From an uncultured bacterium (GTDB lineage Bacteria > Patescibacteriota > Minisyncoccia > Spechtbacterales > HO2-43-30): 5,589 bases of DNA. This document shows, in pieces, positions 4,612 through 5,589 of this stretch; position 1 is the stretch's first letter; every line of letters starts with the position of its first letter. The position numbers and the translations under genes were made by a program. The stretch is from contig CAJXHR010000051.1 in NCBI GenBank assembly GCA_913054525.1, forward strand, positions 1-5,589. Reading direction: 5' to 3'. The notes beneath the pieces were generated by a model. The model was not told where the DNA came from. It searched no databases and was given only the letters and a program-made list of their open reading frames with translations.

Positions 4612-5589
4612 ATGTCAAAACCAGATCGCAACAAAGAACGGGAAGTCAAAAACGCAGAGCGGGAAATGCCAGTCCCCGACATGGGCGACGTCATAAGCGG
4701 CGAACAGGTTTCGCAGGCCGAAATGGCACAAAAGCTCGATATGGGCTTTGAAGGCTTCAGCACGATACCCGACGGGATCGCTGTCGAGGAGCCGAATGAG
4801 CCCGAAATCACAGAGGATTTGATCGGATCGGCTCTGCTCGACGAACTCATCGAGCAGATGCAGCTCGCAAACGACGAGGATGACCAGGACCACGCGGACC
4901 AAAACGACGGGGATCAACCGGTATACCCGGCCCCATACGAGGAGAAGGACGCAATGACACAGAAACAACAGACCCAACCGTATCACACCGAAGGGGAAGA
5001 ACCCAGAGGATCTATGGCAACCGCCCTTGACGACAAGGCTATCAGCCTTGCCGACAGCGCGGAGGATATACACGGACGGCTCCGGGCGGGTCTAGGAACC
5101 AGAACATCTCTCCAGATAATACAGGACAGAAAAGATCTGGAAGAAAAGATAGAGGAGGACGCCCAGACCCTGGTTCAGGCAAGGGAATATCTGGCCCTGC
5201 GCGATCGTGGCTACGCTCTCGACCCGAAGGAACTTGCGGGAGCCGAGGAAGTTGTAGCAAAGATGTCCGAGCTAAACCCGTATGCCATTCCTATGGCCGA
5301 CGCTCTGTACGAAGATTCCGCTGTAATTCGCGATCTGCGCGAGCAGGATGCGGAACAGGAAACCAAGCAGGCGGAAACGTATCGGTCCCAGGCCGATCGG
5401 ATGGGGAAGGAAACGACCACCCACCTGGTCAACGTTCTGGACGAACGTGCCTCCGGAACCTTCATCCAAGCCGTATGGGAAACCCCGCAACAACGCGGGC
5501 GCGACGCCAATACGCCGCTTGCGGTCGTAAAAGCGACTCACGACCCGAAAACCGGCAACATAATCATGCGGCTCGTGGAGATCACTCAA
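4612..5589 (+). CDS. Unrecognised acidic, partly coiled-coil protein (3' end outside window)
   Basis: The frame is open for 326 codons from a well-supported ATG to the last base, with no stop, so the gene continues beyond the window. I do not recognise a family. Residues 1-130 are polar and probably disordered, with an Asp/Asn/Gln-rich tract (NDEDDQDHADQNDGDQP, 87-103). Residues 164-200 (QDRKDLEEKIEEDAQTL and following) and about 238-265 (IRDLREQDAEQETKQAE) look like charged alpha-helical or coiled-coil segments. From about 284 (FIQAVWET, then PLAVVKATHDPKTGNIIMRL) the pattern suggests the start of a beta-rich folded domain. There is no signal peptide or membrane segment, no cysteine, and one tryptophan (289). 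Codons are GC-rich compared with the minus-strand genes: 37 of 60 bases are G/C in 4861-4920, against 21 of 60 in 1921-1980 of treT. This could reflect acquisition, a phage or plasmid origin, or a join of unrelated sequence. A scaffold or structural role is possible but unproven. Confidence 0.85.
   Translation, partial: MSKPDRNKEREVKNAEREMPVPDMGDVISGEQVSQAEMAQKLDMGFEGFSTIPDGIAVEEPNEPEITEDLIGSALLDELIEQMQLANDEDDQDHADQNDGDQPVYPAPYEEKDAMTQKQQTQPYHTEGEEPRGSMATALDDKAISLADSAEDIHGRLRAGLGTRTSLQIIQDRKDLEEKIEEDAQTLVQAREYLALRDRGYALDPKELAGAEEVVAKMSELNPYAIPMADALYEDSAVIRDLREQDAEQETKQAETYRSQADRMGKETTTHLVNVLDERASGTFIQAVWETPQQRGRDANTPLAVVKATHDPKTGNIIMRLVEITQ

Noticed and set aside
4615..5073. 152-codon minus-strand open frame
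   Set aside because: It is antisense to the plus-strand gene at 4612, which has a promoter, ribosome site and 326 uninterrupted codons. The reverse product is a Leu/Val/Arg-rich shadow of the acidic codons.
5272..5589. 105-codon minus-strand open frame reaching the window edge
   Set aside because: Another antisense shadow of the GC-rich plus-strand gene. Long reverse frames are expected in such codon use, and no family motif is seen.

Overview
The window looks like a fragment of a bacterial genome. The genes use the standard code, are tightly packed and lysine-rich, and one has an excellent Shine-Dalgarno. The gene mix (a TreT-type glycosyltransferase, a PolX-PHP DNA polymerase, an MscS channel, a tRNA-Val with no encoded CCA seen) would fit a small-genome lineage such as Patescibacteria/CPR found in metagenomes. 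That assignment is only an inference, because no taxonomic marker is present.

Left three quarters (about 4272 down to 48): a single minus-strand cluster. Read in transcription order it holds polX (DNA polymerase X with C-terminal PHP domain), treT (trehalose synthase-type GT4 glycosyltransferase, starting on the base after the polX stop), a 93-residue PurF N-terminal fragment preceded by a near-perfect Shine-Dalgarno, an MscS-family channel, and a tRNA-Val(UAC) whose first base is the last base of the channel stop codon. TreT and MscS are both plausible osmotic-stress functions; PolX is a gap-filling repair polymerase.

Left edge: bases 1-55 are an exact direct copy of 1350-1404, which is coding sequence inside treT. 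The tRNA 3' acceptor strand runs into this copy and is wrong at its last three bases. Position 1404 therefore appears joined to position 56. This could be a tandem duplication or circle of a 1,349-bp unit, an amplification chimera, or a k-mer-sized artefact at a contig end.

Right quarter (4273-5589): a 339-bp gap holds weak divergent -10 candidates, a possible 51-aa small ORF, a near-consensus sigma-70-type promoter (TTGACA-N17-TATAAC) and a structured leader with three small hairpins. The leader runs into an unrecognised plus-strand gene, open for 326 codons to the window end. That gene is more GC-rich, strongly acidic, cysteine-free and partly coiled-coil, and is the best candidate for something undescribed here. 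The composition change at the gap could mark acquired DNA or a second join.
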